64,000 nucleotides of DNA from CATQGW01 sp965242565 (lineage in GTDB: Bacteria; Chloroflexota; Dehalococcoidia; Bin125), in contig OZ251457.1 of assembly GCA_965242565.1 (NCBI GenBank), forward strand, positions 2,728,001 through 2,792,000, given 5' to 3'. Position 1 is the stretch's first letter. Every line of letters starts with the position of its first letter. The position numbers and the translations under genes are program-made. Positions 41,244 through 49,985 of the stretch are shown in pieces. The notes beneath the pieces were generated by a model. The model did no database searches, was not told the DNA's origin, and was given only the letters and a program-made list of their open reading frames with translations.

Positions 41244-42796
41244 GGGCAGCGGGGGACGGCCAACTGAATGGGGGCGCTGTGGGAGTTGCCGTTGCGTTCG
41301 AGCGCGAGCTTGTCCATCTCGAGTTGGACTGGCACGGGGTAGTCGCCGGTGAAGCAGGCGAGGCAGGAGGGCTGATCGAGATCCACGGCGCGCTGCAGGC
41401 CCTCGATGCTGAGATAGCCGAGCGAGTCGGCGCCGATGTGCTCGCGGATTTCTTCGACGCTGTGGCGGGCGGCGATCAGTTCGGTGCGGGTGGCCATGTC
41501 GACGCCGAAGAAGCAGGCGTGGCGGATGGGCGGGGCGGAGATGCGCATGTGGACTTCGGCGGCGCCGGCCTGGCGGAGCAGCTTGACGATCCGCGGGGTG
41601 GTGGTGCCGCGGACGATAGTGTCGTCCACAACCACGATGCGCTGTCCGTCAAGCACGGACTTGAGCGGGTTGTACTTGAGGTGCGCGCCGAGATCGCGGA
41701 TGCGCTGATCGGGCTCGATGAAGGTGCGGCCGACGTAGCGGTTCTTCACCAATCCCTCCGAATACGGGATGCCGGATTCGTTGGCGTAGCCGACCGCGTG
41801 GGCGGTGGCGGAGTCGGGCACGCCGATCACGATGTCGGCGTCGGCCGGATGCTCGCGGGCGAGCTGCTGACCCATCCGCCGGCGCGACTGCCAGGCGGCG
41901 CGTCCGTCGAGCACGGAGTCGGGGCGCGCGAAGTAGATGTGCTCGAAGATGCAGCCGGCGGCGGGACGGGGCTCTACAACCTGGCGGCTGCACAGTCCGT
42001 CGGCGTCGATCGTGACCAGTTCGCCGGGGCGCACATCGCGGAGATACTCCGCGCCGATGTGGTCGAGCGCGCAGGTCTCGGAGGCGACGACGTAGCCGCC
42101 CTCGATTGAGCCGATGCAAAGCGGGCGCACGCCGAGCGGGTCGCGGGCGGCCATCAGACGGTCCGGCGTCAGCAGCACGATCGAGTAGGCGGCCTCGATG
42201 CGGTGCATCAGCGCCGCGAAGCGCGATTCCCAACCGCCGTCCTGATCGAGCAGATACCGTCCGAGGATTTCGGTGTCGGTGGAGGTGTCGAAGCTGTAGC
42301 CGCGCTCGGAGAGCTCGGCGCGCACGGCGGCGGCGTTGACGACATTGCCGTTGTGGGCGATGGCGACCGCGCCCTCGCTGGAGCCGTTGCCGGCGGGGTC
42401 GCCGAGCAGGATCGGCTGCGAGTTGCGGAAGCGGCTGGAGCCGGTCGTGGAGTAGCGAGTGTGGCCGATCGCGGCGACGCCGTCGAGCGGGCCGAGCTGG
42501 TCCTCGGTGAAAACCTGCGAGACGAGCCCCATGCCGGTCTGGAGCTCGAGGTTCGTCCCGTCGGTGGCGCAGATGCCGGCGCTCTCCTGGCCGCGGTGCT
42601 GGAGCGCGTAGATGCCGTAGAAAGTGAGGCGGGCGACATCAACGAGCGGGGACCAGACGCCGAAGACGCCGCAGGCTTCGCGGGGTGAGTCGTCGCGCGG
42701 CGAGTCGGCGAACGGCGGCATTTTCGCGCTCGCTCCGTGGGCGGCTGGCGGACGAGTGGAGTGTATCGCAGCGGACGAATGGGCCGTCTGGGGCAT
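41240..42796 (-). CDS. purF: Amidophosphoribosyltransferase
   Basis: First step of purine synthesis. 518 residues. N-terminal nucleophile glutaminase after a pro-segment: the catalytic Cys is in REACGVFGVWSP and must be freed by cleavage. HRGQESAGIC, GHTRYSTTGSS and IAHNGNVVNA follow. PRPP-binding motif IVVVDDTIVRGTTT; the Cys residues CxxC of the FeS-type group appear in IRHACFFGVDM and PSCLACFTGDY. Start at 42796 gives a 41-residue propeptide; ATG at 42721 (16-residue propeptide) is also possible. Confidence 0.97.
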   Translation of the reverse strand: MPQTAHSSAAIHSTRPPAAHGASAKMPPFADSPRDDSPREACGVFGVWSPLVDVARLTFYGIYALQHRGQESAGICATDGTNLELQTGMGLVSQVFTEDQLGPLDGVAAIGHTRYSTTGSSRFRNSQPILLGDPAGNGSSEGAVAIAHNGNVVNAAAVRAELSERGYSFDTSTDTEILGRYLLDQDGGWESRFAALMHRIEAAYSIVLLTPDRLMAARDPLGVRPLCIGSIEGGYVVASETCALDHIGAEYLRDVRPGELVTIDADGLCSRQVVEPRPAAGCIFEHIYFARPDSVLDGRAAWQSRRRMGQQLAREHPADADIVIGVPDSATAHAVGYANESGIPYSEGLVKNRYVGRTFIEPDQRIRDLGAHLKYNPLKSVLDGQRIVVVDDTIVRGTTTPRIVKLLRQAGAAEVHMRISAPPIRHACFFGVDMATRTELIAARHSVEEIREHIGADSLGYLSIEGLQRAVDLDQPSCLACFTGDYPVPVQLEMDKLALERNGNSHSAPIQLAVPRCP

Positions 42797-42801
42797 CGCA
42801 G

Positions 42802-43254
42802 TTATGCCTCCGCCAGGCGTCGGTGTTCGACCATCAGGCAGCGATTCTCGACGGCCCGGAGGCCGGCGGCGCGGGCGCGGCAGAGTCCGGCGGAGTTGAC
42901 GATGCCAAGTTGGAGCCAGACGGTCTGTGCGCCGGCAGCGATGGCGTCGTCGATCGGTTCGTCGGTCTGATGGGAGCGGCGGAAGACGACGACGGTGTCG
43001 ACGGATTCGGGGATGTCGGCGAGTTGGGCGTGGACGGGCTCGCCGAGGATTTCGGCGTCGGCGTGCTGCGGGTTGACGGGCAGGATGCGGTAGCCGGCGC
43101 GCTGCATGTAGGCGGAGACGCGGTGGCTGTCGCGTTCGGGGCGGGGCGAGAGTCCGATCACGGCGATATTGCGCATCTGCCGGAGCGTCTCGGCGACGGC
43201 GCGGTCGCTCTCCGCTTCCCAGCCGTCGCCGGTGTCGTTGTTGCGGGCGCTCAC
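42802..43254 (-). CDS. CoA-binding domain protein (YccU type)
   Basis: 150 residues, Rossmann-like CoA-binding fold: NIAVIGLSPRPERDSHRVSAYMQRAG, ILPVNPQHADAEILGEPVHA, VDTVVVFRRSHQTDEPIDDAIAAGAQTVWLQLG and NRCLMVEHRR. Typical size of YccU-like proteins, whose function is unknown. The GTG at 43252-43254 overlaps the stop of the preceding gene as GTGA, which decides against a longer frame. Six bases before purF, so co-transcribed with it. Confidence 0.9.
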   Translation of the reverse strand: MSARNNDTGDGWEAESDRAVAETLRQMRNIAVIGLSPRPERDSHRVSAYMQRAGYRILPVNPQHADAEILGEPVHAQLADIPESVDTVVVFRRSHQTDEPIDDAIAAGAQTVWLQLGIVNSAGLCRARAAGLRAVENRCLMVEHRRLAEA

Positions 43255-43901
43255 CAGATCGGCCCTCGAATCGGCGCGCCGCTCAGCGCAGCGAATGCCT
43301 CGGCTGCCTCCATGATGATCTCCAGCCCTTCTTCCTCTTGCTCGCGCGGTACCGTCAGCCCGCCCAGCGTATGACGCGCGCCGCTCTTCTTGACCAGGAC
43401 CAACTGCCACTGCGCAACTTCCTGCGACGGAAGCTCGACATCGGCGCGGGCGACGGCGCGGCCTTCATCCTCGATGCGCAGCTCGCGGATCTTCCAGAAG
43501 GGGATCAGCTCGTTGGAACCGATGCCGAGTCCCAGGAAGCGTTGTTTGAGCGAGACATTGTTCCCCGGCCCGCTGGCTACAATGCTCGCGCCGAGCAGCG
43601 CATAGACCAGCGAGATACCCGAGAGCGGCAGCAGCAGCACGGAGACGAGCAGGATCACGGGCAGCGCCCAGAACGGCAGGCTCTCCACCGAGGTCCCAAC
43701 CAGCGCCAGCAACCCGGCGGTGACGGCGACGCCGATCGCCGGCATGATCACAGCGGAGCGCGGGGGGCGGATTTCGATTCGCTCGGGGCGGATGTTGACG
43801 ACGCGGCGGTGGAGGTAGAGGGTGCGCGGCGCGAGCGGATCGGCGGACGTCTCGCGCTCCGCCGCCGCCGGCGCGTGCTGGTTTGGCAGAACGTCGGTCA
43901 C
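43251..43901 (-). CDS. Membrane protein with two helices and a cytosolic PH-like tail, unknown
   Basis: 216 residues. A ~48-residue polar start, two hydrophobic helices (IMPAIGVAVTAGLLALVGT; FWALPVILLVSVLLLPLSGISLVYALLG), then a ~115-residue beta-rich soluble part (LVLVKKSGARHTLGG and similar), which could be PH-like. No named family recognised. First gene of the run that continues with the CoA-binding protein, purF and purM. Confidence 0.65.
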   Translation of the reverse strand: MTDVLPNQHAPAAAERETSADPLAPRTLYLHRRVVNIRPERIEIRPPRSAVIMPAIGVAVTAGLLALVGTSVESLPFWALPVILLVSVLLLPLSGISLVYALLGASIVASGPGNNVSLKQRFLGLGIGSNELIPFWKIRELRIEDEGRAVARADVELPSQEVAQWQLVLVKKSGARHTLGGLTVPREQEEEGLEIIMEAAEAFAALSGAPIRGPIW

Positions 43902-43942
43902 GGGCAGAGCGTATCAGCGCGCCGCGCGGATATGCTCAGGGC

Positions 43943-44185
43943 ATGCTCGAACAGTGGGATCGGACACGGCTGACGGGCGCGGTGCTGATGGGCGCGGTGG
44001 CGCTGGAGCTGCTGCTGTTTCTGCGCGGCGTCTCGCGCGGCAGCTACGCGGCGCTGGCGATTCCCGCCGCGCTGCTGGTGATCGTGATTTCGGCGCTGGT
44101 CTTCTGGACGGGCTGGACGCTGCTGACGGTGCGCGACGAGCTCGAGGAGCTGGAGTTCGCCGTCGAGCCGCTCGACGACGTGTAG
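43943..44185 (+). CDS. Small two-helix membrane protein, unknown
   Basis: 80 residues: MLEQWDRTRLTGAVLMGAVA starts the first helix, and AALAIPAALLVIVISALVFWTG the second; it ends in an acidic tail (VRDELEELEFAVEPLDDV). Divergent from the gene at 43251, with 41 bases between. An upstream in-frame start at 43883 overlaps that gene and is rejected. No family recognised. Confidence 0.6.
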   Translation: MLEQWDRTRLTGAVLMGAVALELLLFLRGVSRGSYAALAIPAALLVIVISALVFWTGWTLLTVRDELEELEFAVEPLDDV

Positions 44186-44481
44186 GGGCTGTAGACATTG
44201 CGCGTAGTGCCAGCTTGTGGGACCGTTCCCTTGCCGGGCGTCACTAGGCGCTTCACCTCCCCGTTCGCAGTCCAACGGATCGCCCCGGCGCACCTGGGAG
44301 CCTCTCACATGTGGGTACGGGAACCGCACCAGCCCAGCTGTCACGTTGTCGCCCATCAGGCTGCGCAGAACGACATAAGAGAATGGGTGCAGTGTCGAGC
44401 TCACCTGCCTAAAATGCGCAAGTGCGCGATCGCTTTATCCGCTCGACGCACTCGCAAACGTTCGCTCGCAAGGTAGGGCTG
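44186..44481. other. Upstream region of purQ, lower in G+C
   Basis: 296 bases with visibly lower G+C than the flanks. I looked for a PurS gene, a tRNA and a purine riboswitch and found none. No convincing promoter pair was identified. It marks the left edge of the composition dip that runs through purQ into the beginning of purL. Confidence 0.4.
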
Positions 44482-45171
44482 ATGATGCGCTTCGCGGTAG
44501 TGGCATTCCCCGGCACTTGGAGCGATTGGGACTGCATACACGCGCTGCATGACTTGGGGCAGGAGGCGGAGCGGGTCTGGCACCGGGAGTCAGATCTCGA
44601 CGGCTACGACGGTGTGGTCCTGCCAGGCGGGTTTTCCTACGGGGACCACTTGCGCTGCGGCGCGATCGCGCGTTTTTCGCCGGTGATGGGGGCAGTGTGG
44701 CGTCTGGCGGAGCGCGGACGGCCGATCTTCGGCTCGTGCAACGGCTTTCAGCTTCTATGTGAAGCAGGGCTGTTGCCAGGCGCGCTACTGCGCAACGCCT
44801 CGCTACAGTTCCGCTGCCAGCCACAACACGTGCGAGTGGAGCACACAGAGAGTGGGTTCAGCAGCGCATGTGCCCCACATCAAGTTCTGCAGCTGCCTAT
44901 CGCTCATGGATACGGCAGCTACTTCGCTAATTCCGAAGTCCTGCAAGAGTTGGAGGAACACGATCGTGTTCTCTTCCGCTACTGCGACAACAGGGGAGTG
45001 GCAGGCGGTGACGCAAATCCGAATGGCTCCCTGCACAATATCGCCGGAGTCCTCAACGAGGAGGGGAACGTTCTCGGAATGATGCCACACCCAGAACGCG
45101 CCTCGGACCCACTGCTTGGTGGTGAGGATGGCAACCTAATCTGGGAATCAGTCGTCAAGCATTGGGCTTGA
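44482..45171 (+). CDS. purQ: FGAM synthase glutaminase subunit
   Basis: 229 residues. Glutaminase subunit that supplies ammonia to PurL (FGAR to FGAM). RFAVVAFPGTWSDWDCIHAL, VVLPGGFSYGDHLRCGAIA, the nucleophile in GSCNGFQLLCEAGLLPGALL, and the His/Glu pair in GMMPHPERASD. ATG at 44482 or 44485 is equally likely. Base composition is lower in G+C than the rest of the purine genes. It adjoins purL by 2 bases (or by overlap). A PurS subunit, normally needed with separate PurQ and PurL, is not seen nearby. Confidence 0.96.
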   Translation: MMRFAVVAFPGTWSDWDCIHALHDLGQEAERVWHRESDLDGYDGVVLPGGFSYGDHLRCGAIARFSPVMGAVWRLAERGRPIFGSCNGFQLLCEAGLLPGALLRNASLQFRCQPQHVRVEHTESGFSSACAPHQVLQLPIAHGYGSYFANSEVLQELEEHDRVLFRYCDNRGVAGGDANPNGSLHNIAGVLNEEGNVLGMMPHPERASDPLLGGEDGNLIWESVVKHWA

Positions 45172-45173
45172 CA

Positions 45174-47645
45174 ATGGAGGTCACCTATCTCCCTGGCACT
45201 ACCGGGCAAGCCGCAGAACAGGATGGCGACAATAACGATTCTGCCAGTACCTCGTATAACGGCCGACGTACTTCACTCTCTGAAGGGCAGCTACAAGCTC
45301 CCACCGTTGACGATCCATCACCCAAGCAAAAAAACGGTGCTGGCCGTGAGTCTGACACATCCCGCCGAAATACCGAAGGATTCGGTTCCGCTAAGCCTTC
45401 AATGGCCACTGATGACACGGCTGCCGATGGTCTGCCGGTTGACGACGAAACTCTGGCACAGATTGCGCTGAGCCGCGAGGAGTACGTGCGGGCCTGCGAG
45501 CTGCTGGATCGCGCGCCCAGCGAGGTTGAGCTGGGCATGATCGGCGCGCTCTGGAGCGAGCACTGCGGCTACAAGCACTCGCGCCCGCTCTTTCACCACT
45601 TTCCCACGGAGGGCGAGCGGATCCTGACGGCGCTGGGCGATGAGAACGCGGGGGCGATCGACATCGGCGGCGGCTGGGTAGCGGTGATGAAGATCGAATC
45701 GCACAACCACCCGAGCGCGATCGAGCCGTATGAGGGCGCGGCGACGGGAGTGGGCGGCATCGTGCGCGACATTTTCGCGATGGGCGCGCAGCCGATCGCG
45801 CTGCTCGATTCGCTGCGCTTCGGGCCGCTTGAGGATGCGCGCAATCGGCGGCTCTGCATGGGTGTCGTGGCCGGCATCGGCGGTTATGGCAACAATCTCG
45901 GACTCCCCACGGTGGGCGGCGAGCTAGTGGTCGCGCCCGGGTACTCGGGCAACCCGCTGGTCAACGCGATGTGCCTCGGCGTCGCGCGGCGTGAACACCT
46001 CATTTCGGCCACGGCTGGCCCGCCCGGCAGCAAGCTGATGCTGGTCGGCGCGGATACGGGCCGCGACGGCCTGCACGGCGCGACCTTTGCCAGCGTTGAA
46101 CTCGACGAATCCAGCGCCGAGCGCCGCCCCGCGGTGCAGGTCGGCAATCCGTTCCTCGAAAAGCTGCTGATGGACGCCTGCGTCGCGCTCGTGCGCGAGC
46201 AGCGCGAGTGGCTGGAGGGCTTGCAGGACTGCGGCGCGGCGGGGCTGACCAGCTCGACGGTGGAGATGGCCGAGCGGGCCGGCGCGGGCATTGTGATCCA
46301 CACCGAGCGCGTCCCTCGCCGCGAGCGCGGAATGACGCCGTATGAGGTGATGCTCTCCGAGTCGCAGGAGCGGATGGTGCTCTCGGTCAAACCGCAGCAC
46401 GTGGATGATGTGCGGGCGTGGTTCGCGCAGTGGGAGCTGGATGCGACCGAAATCGGGGAGGTGACGTCGAACGGCCTGGCGCGGGTGCTGGAGCGTGGCA
46501 CGGAGGTCGCCGCCGCGCCAGTGCGGATGCTGACCGACGCGCCGAGCTACGAGCCGGAGGCGCGGCGCGATGTGGATGCTGCGGCACGCGCGGCGTTCAA
46601 CCCTGCGACGCTGCCCGACCTCGATCCGTCGGACGCCAATGACGCCCTGCTCGAGCTGCTTGCCTCCCCCAACGTCGCCTCCAAGCGCTGGGTCTGGCGG
46701 CAGTACGACCACCAGGTGGGCACCAACACCGTCGTCACGCCGGGCGCGGATGCAGCGGTGCTCCGCATTCGCGGCCTCGATCACGCGCTGGCGGTCTGCA
46801 CCGACGGGCCGGGGCGGGCGGTGGAGCTCGATCCCTACAACGGCGCGGCCCGCGCCGTCGCAGAAGCGGCGCGGAATGTCGCCTGCGTCGGCGCGCGCCC
46901 CATCGCCGTCACCGACTGCCTCAACTTCGCCAACCCCGAACGGCCCGAAATCTATCACCAACTGCGCGAGTCGATCCGCGGAATGGCCGACGCCTGCCGC
47001 GCCTTTGATGCGCCGGTGGTCAGCGGCAACGCATCGCTCTACAACGAGTCCGACGACGGCCCGGTGCTGCCGACGCCGGTCGTGGGGATGCTCGGGCTGC
47101 TAGAGCGGCCCGAGCTCGCCGTCCGTCCTGCATTCCGCAACGAGGGCGACATCATCCTCCTGCTCGGCGCAGAACTTCCCCAGCCGGCATCCTCGCTGGG
47201 CGCAAGCGAATACCTCGCCGTCCGCCACGGTCTCAGCGCCGGACCGGTCGAGGTCGATCTGGAAGCCGAGCGCGCTCTCGTCGACTGCCTCGCCGCCGCC
47301 GCCGAAGCCCAACTGCTCCAGTCCGCGCACGATTGCAGCGAGGGCGGTCTGGCGGTCGCACTCGCCGAATCCGCCATCGGCGGCGCCATCGGCGTCCAAA
47401 TCCACGGCGACCTCGGCGGCCGCCTCGACGCCGCCCTCTTCGGCGAGGCCGGCGCACGCGCGGTGGTGAGCACTGAGCCGGCGGCAGTCGCAGGTCTGCG
47501 CTCGCTGGCGGAGCGGCACAACATCGCCTGCACAGAAATCGGCGCGGTCGGCGGCGAGCGCTTGGCAATCAGCGCTGCGATCAACGCGACGCTCACAGCG
47601 GTAACCGAAGCTTGGGAGGGCGCACTGCCGAGGCTGCTCGATTAG
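45174..47645 (+). CDS. purL: FGAM synthase large subunit
   Basis: 823 residues from the ATG at 45174; the conserved small-type PurL (about 740 residues) begins near 45402 (MATDDTAADG). Core motifs: GALWSEHCGYKHSRPLF, KIESHNHPSAIEPYEGAATG, GGIVRDIFAMGAQPIALLDS, DCGAAGLTSSTVEMA and AHDCSEGGLAVALAES. The ~80 residues before 45402 are polar, low-complexity and of lower G+C (Ser/Thr/Asn/Gln-rich), unlike any PurL domain. They could be untranslated, with start at 45402, or a disordered extension. Works with PurQ encoded just upstream. Confidence 0.95.
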   Translation: MEVTYLPGTTGQAAEQDGDNNDSASTSYNGRRTSLSEGQLQAPTVDDPSPKQKNGAGRESDTSRRNTEGFGSAKPSMATDDTAADGLPVDDETLAQIALSREEYVRACELLDRAPSEVELGMIGALWSEHCGYKHSRPLFHHFPTEGERILTALGDENAGAIDIGGGWVAVMKIESHNHPSAIEPYEGAATGVGGIVRDIFAMGAQPIALLDSLRFGPLEDARNRRLCMGVVAGIGGYGNNLGLPTVGGELVVAPGYSGNPLVNAMCLGVARREHLISATAGPPGSKLMLVGADTGRDGLHGATFASVELDESSAERRPAVQVGNPFLEKLLMDACVALVREQREWLEGLQDCGAAGLTSSTVEMAERAGAGIVIHTERVPRRERGMTPYEVMLSESQERMVLSVKPQHVDDVRAWFAQWELDATEIGEVTSNGLARVLERGTEVAAAPVRMLTDAPSYEPEARRDVDAAARAAFNPATLPDLDPSDANDALLELLASPNVASKRWVWRQYDHQVGTNTVVTPGADAAVLRIRGLDHALAVCTDGPGRAVELDPYNGAARAVAEAARNVACVGARPIAVTDCLNFANPERPEIYHQLRESIRGMADACRAFDAPVVSGNASLYNESDDGPVLPTPVVGMLGLLERPELAVRPAFRNEGDIILLLGAELPQPASSLGASEYLAVRHGLSAGPVEVDLEAERALVDCLAAAAEAQLLQSAHDCSEGGLAVALAESAIGGAIGVQIHGDLGGRLDAALFGEAGARAVVSTEPAAVAGLRSLAERHNIACTEIGAVGGERLAISAAINATLTAVTEAWEGALPRLLD

Positions 47646-47708
47646 ACGGACATGCGGGGTCTCCCGGGTTCTTCTATGATGAGGTCAGTCGAAGCTGGGG
47701 GACGCACA

Positions 47709-48110
47709 ATGGTCACCGAAACGCCGCTGACTCGGAAAGAGCGTCAGGAGATCGATCGCCAGCAGCGCGTTGAGCGCGCTCTGGCCGCTGGCGATCACAA
47801 GTTCGCCGAGTGGATCCGCACCGAGATGCGGTACGACGACGATTCGACGCCCGAAGAGGACGCCGAAGACATCCGCATCTCCGCCGAGCGGCTGGCGGCG
47901 GGCAAGTTCATCACGCTCGAGGAGCTCGAGCAGCAGCTCGACGAACGTTTTCCCGAGGATGCGGCGTTCTTCCGTCGGCTCGATGAGGAGTTCCCCGGGT
48001 GGGAGTTCTATCTCGGCAAACCCCCGTCCCACTCGGCGGAGAGTGCGGAGTTTTACCGCAGGCTCCGCGCGGAGTTCCCGGAGGCGCTGGACGTCTTCGA
48101 CGCCTTCTAG
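47709..48110 (+). CDS. Putative antitoxin of a RelE-type pair
   Basis: 133 residues, very acidic and helical (TRKERQEIDRQQRVERALAA, EEDAEDIRISAERLAAGKFI, ITLEELEQQLDERFPED). No named antitoxin fold recognised. Start ATG follows GGGGGA. The next gene, 10 bases on, encodes a RelE/ParE-like protein, so an antitoxin role is inferred from position, charge and size. The segment ERLAAGKFITLEELEQQL resembles the toxin-wrapping tail of many RelB/PHD-type antitoxins. Confidence 0.65.
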   Translation: MVTETPLTRKERQEIDRQQRVERALAAGDHKFAEWIRTEMRYDDDSTPEEDAEDIRISAERLAAGKFITLEELEQQLDERFPEDAAFFRRLDEEFPGWEFYLGKPPSHSAESAEFYRRLRAEFPEALDVFDAF

Positions 48111-48120
48111 GAGTGATGGC

Positions 48121-48417
48121 GTGGCGCGCCCCTTCTACCGAGTCATCACGACCGACCAAGCGGACGATGAGCTCGCCGGGTTGTCTCCGCTGCGACGCCG
48201 TCGCGTGCGCGCCGCAATGCGCGCTTTAGCCGACGACTACCGGGCAGAAGGCGCCAAGCCCCTTGTAAACCAACCTGATTTATGGAGCGTGCGCGTCGGG
48301 GGCCTGCGCGTCGTGTTCAGATTGGAGAGAGCCGACCGCATCGTCCGCGTGACGCGCGTGCGGCCGCGCGAGACGGCGTATGACGGGATTGAGCGCCCGC
48401 CGCGTTCGCGGCGGTAG
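48121..48417 (+). CDS. RelE/ParE-family toxin-like protein
   Basis: 98 residues. RPFYRVITTDQADDELAGLS, RRVRAAMRALADDY, LWSVRVGGLRVVFRLERADR and IVRVTRVRPRETAYD follow the RelE/ParE beta-alpha-beta plan, with the basic residues usual on the mRNA-binding face. Starts with GTG seven bases after AGGAG. Encoded directly after the acidic partner, so a toxin-antitoxin pair is likely. The end of the gene overlaps a strong hairpin. Confidence 0.8.
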   Translation: MARPFYRVITTDQADDELAGLSPLRRRRVRAAMRALADDYRAEGAKPLVNQPDLWSVRVGGLRVVFRLERADRIVRVTRVRPRETAYDGIERPPRSRR

Positions 48418-48458
48418 CGTGGCTCAGCCGCCGGCGGCTGCGGAGCCTTGGCTCCGCA
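48397..48458. terminator. Two hairpins between convergent genes
   Basis: CCGCCGCG-tt-CGCGGCGG (48397-48414) is a perfect 8-bp stem at the end of the toxin gene, and TGCGGAGCC-tt-GGCTCCGCA (48439-48458) a perfect 9-bp stem at the end of the CoA-transferase gene. No T-tract follows on either strand, so they may slow or mark Rho-dependent ends. Confidence 0.4.
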
Positions 48459-49647
48459 CCGCCGTAACCCCTGCGTCGTGGAAGCGCTCAATGTCGCTCC
48501 AGTCGTAACCGAGATCCAGGAGCACCTGTTCGGTGTTTTGGCCCAGCTCGGGGGCGGCGCTTTGTACTGCCGTTTCGGTTTCGGAGAACGAGACGGGGAT
48601 GCCGACCACGCGGTGGTTCTCGAAGTGGCTGTGCGGCACCTGCTGGAGGTAGCCGTTAATCCAGAAGTGCTCGTCGTCGGCGACCTGCGCGTAGTCGTAG
48701 ACCGGGCCGCAGGGGATGCGGCCGGCGATCAGGCGCTCCAGCCATTCGTCGCGCGTGCGGGTTTGGAAGACCTGCTCGAGCTCGCCGCGCAGCCATTCCT
48801 CGTTATCGCGGCGGGTGAACGGATCGACGGTACGCTCGTCCTCCAGCAGGTCGGGGCGTTCGATCGCCTGGCAGAGGGAGGGCCATGATTTGGGGTCCAG
48901 CAGCCCCATCGTGAACCACTCGCCGTCGCCGGCCTGATACCAGGCGAAGGTCGCGCTGAACGCGCGGCCGGGCTTGAGGATCGGCTGCGTGTTGCTGTGC
49001 AGGAAGGCCTGGAGCGAGAGCGCCTGCAGCGTCAGCATCGCGCCGAGCTGCGAGACATCGATCTTCTGCCCCACGCCATGCTGCGAGCGCGCGAACAGCG
49101 CGGTGACGATGCCGTAGGCGAACATGATCGAGCCGGTCTGGTCGGCCAGTCCCCAGGGCGCGGTATAGGGCCGCTCGCCGGGCCCGCCGCCCAGCGCCAC
49201 CATCGCGCCCGACATGCCCTGCGCGACCACGTCGAACGAGCCGCGCGTCGCCCAGTCGCCGTTCGGCCCGAAGCCGGAGTTGGTGGCGTAGATCAGCTGC
49301 GGGTTGATCTTGCGCAACTCTTCGTAGCCCAGCCCGATCGAGTCGAGGTAGCCGGGGCGGAAGTTCTCGGCCAGCACATCGGCCTCGGCGACGAGCTTGT
49401 AGACGATCTCCAGCGCGCCCTCGGCGCGCAGGTCGAGCGTCATGCTGCGCTTGCCGCGGTTGAGGCTCTCAAAGTAGGAGCAGAAGCCGTCGGCGCCGAC
49501 GCCCAACTGGCGGCCGGGGTCGCCGTTGCCGGGCATCTCCACCTTGAGCACATCCGCGCCCATGTCGGCCAGCATCGCGGTGGCGTGCGGGCCGTTCTGG
49601 TAGCGGGTGAAGTCGACGATCTTGATTCCCTCAAGCGGCGCGGGCAT
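48424..49647 (-). CDS. CaiB/BaiF family CoA-transferase (family III)
   Basis: 407 residues. LEGIKIVDFTRYQNGPHATAM, the nucleotide/CoA region LADMGADVLKVEMPGNGDPG, LAENFRPGYLDSIGLGYEEL and the Gly-rich MVALGGGPGERP are standard for family III formyl/succinyl-CoA transferases. The catalytic Asp is likely that in GSFDVVAQGMSG. ATG at 49645-49647 is preceded by GAGGAGAAC and replaces a longer, non-homologous frame. It moves CoA between carboxylic acids, activating a substrate for the dehydrogenases and SDRs of the region. Confidence 0.95.
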   Translation of the reverse strand: MPAPLEGIKIVDFTRYQNGPHATAMLADMGADVLKVEMPGNGDPGRQLGVGADGFCSYFESLNRGKRSMTLDLRAEGALEIVYKLVAEADVLAENFRPGYLDSIGLGYEELRKINPQLIYATNSGFGPNGDWATRGSFDVVAQGMSGAMVALGGGPGERPYTAPWGLADQTGSIMFAYGIVTALFARSQHGVGQKIDVSQLGAMLTLQALSLQAFLHSNTQPILKPGRAFSATFAWYQAGDGEWFTMGLLDPKSWPSLCQAIERPDLLEDERTVDPFTRRDNEEWLRGELEQVFQTRTRDEWLERLIAGRIPCGPVYDYAQVADDEHFWINGYLQQVPHSHFENHRVVGIPVSFSETETAVQSAAPELGQNTEQVLLDLGYDWSDIERFHDAGVTAVRSQGSAAAGG

Positions 49648-49730
49648 GGCGTTCTCCTCTGCCGAGCGGTGCTGCTGCTCGGTCCTGCTCAGCGGCAGGA
49701 TATCCAATCCGCGCCCGCTACGATCGGCGC

Positions 49731-49805
49731 ATGGTTGTGGAGGTCTGCGAGACGCCCGACGACGCGGTGGCCGGGATCGGCGACGGCGCGAGCGTCGGCG
49801 GATAG
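49731..49805 (+). pseudogene. Family I CoA-transferase subunit A, first 24 codons (remnant)
   Basis: ATG then codons for VVEVCETPDDAVAGIGDGASVGG and a stop. This is the well-known start of 3-oxoacid-type CoA-transferase subunit A (…EAVADIxDGATVxVGGFG). The next expected residues (FGL...NLIRAL) are found at 50853-50996 on the other strand. First of four pieces of a rearranged operon. The piece is short; its identity rests on the matching of all four fragments. Confidence 0.65.
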
Positions 49806-49934
49806 TTGCACTCGGCCACGATCCGCGGCGCGCCCGCCCATGGCATGCGCCATCACCACGATCAGCGTGCGCGCACGGAAGGCGAGGTCCACCGCACCGG
49901 CGACGCTCTCGTGGTGCTCTGCCATCACGCGCCA
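49806..49934 (-). pseudogene. Family I CoA-transferase subunit B, middle fragment (remnant)
   Basis: On the minus strand the segment VAGAVDLAFRARTLIVVMAH matches the subunit B motif GGAMDLVxGAxxVIVxMEH. In an intact enzyme it is followed by a short loop and then the C-terminal part, which here lies on the plus strand at 50997-51179. Second of four pieces. Confidence 0.6.
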
Positions 49935-49940
49935 TCGCCA

Positions 49941-49976
49941 CATCGGTCGAGATGCCTTGAGGCATCCCGACCGATG
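49941..49976. terminator. Long hairpin after the small secreted-protein gene
   Basis: CATCGGTCGAGATGCC-ttga-GGCATCCCGACCGATG: 16-bp arms with one mismatch and a 4-base loop, starting 9 bases past the stop of the minus-strand gene at 49986. Its position makes it a likely transcription terminator for that gene, although no T-tract follows. Confidence 0.55.
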
Positions 49977-49985
49977 CAAGACGGA

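Noticed and set aside
44186..44481. tRNA or purine riboswitch in the purQ leader
   Set aside because: No acceptor/T-arm pairing with a GTTCRANNC loop, and no three-way junction with the purine-riboswitch loop words could be found by eye.
45223..45471. A possible PurS gene between purQ and purL
   Set aside because: The 82-codon frame lacks the PurS pattern (conserved DPQG and VRxGK motifs) and overlaps the purL frame.
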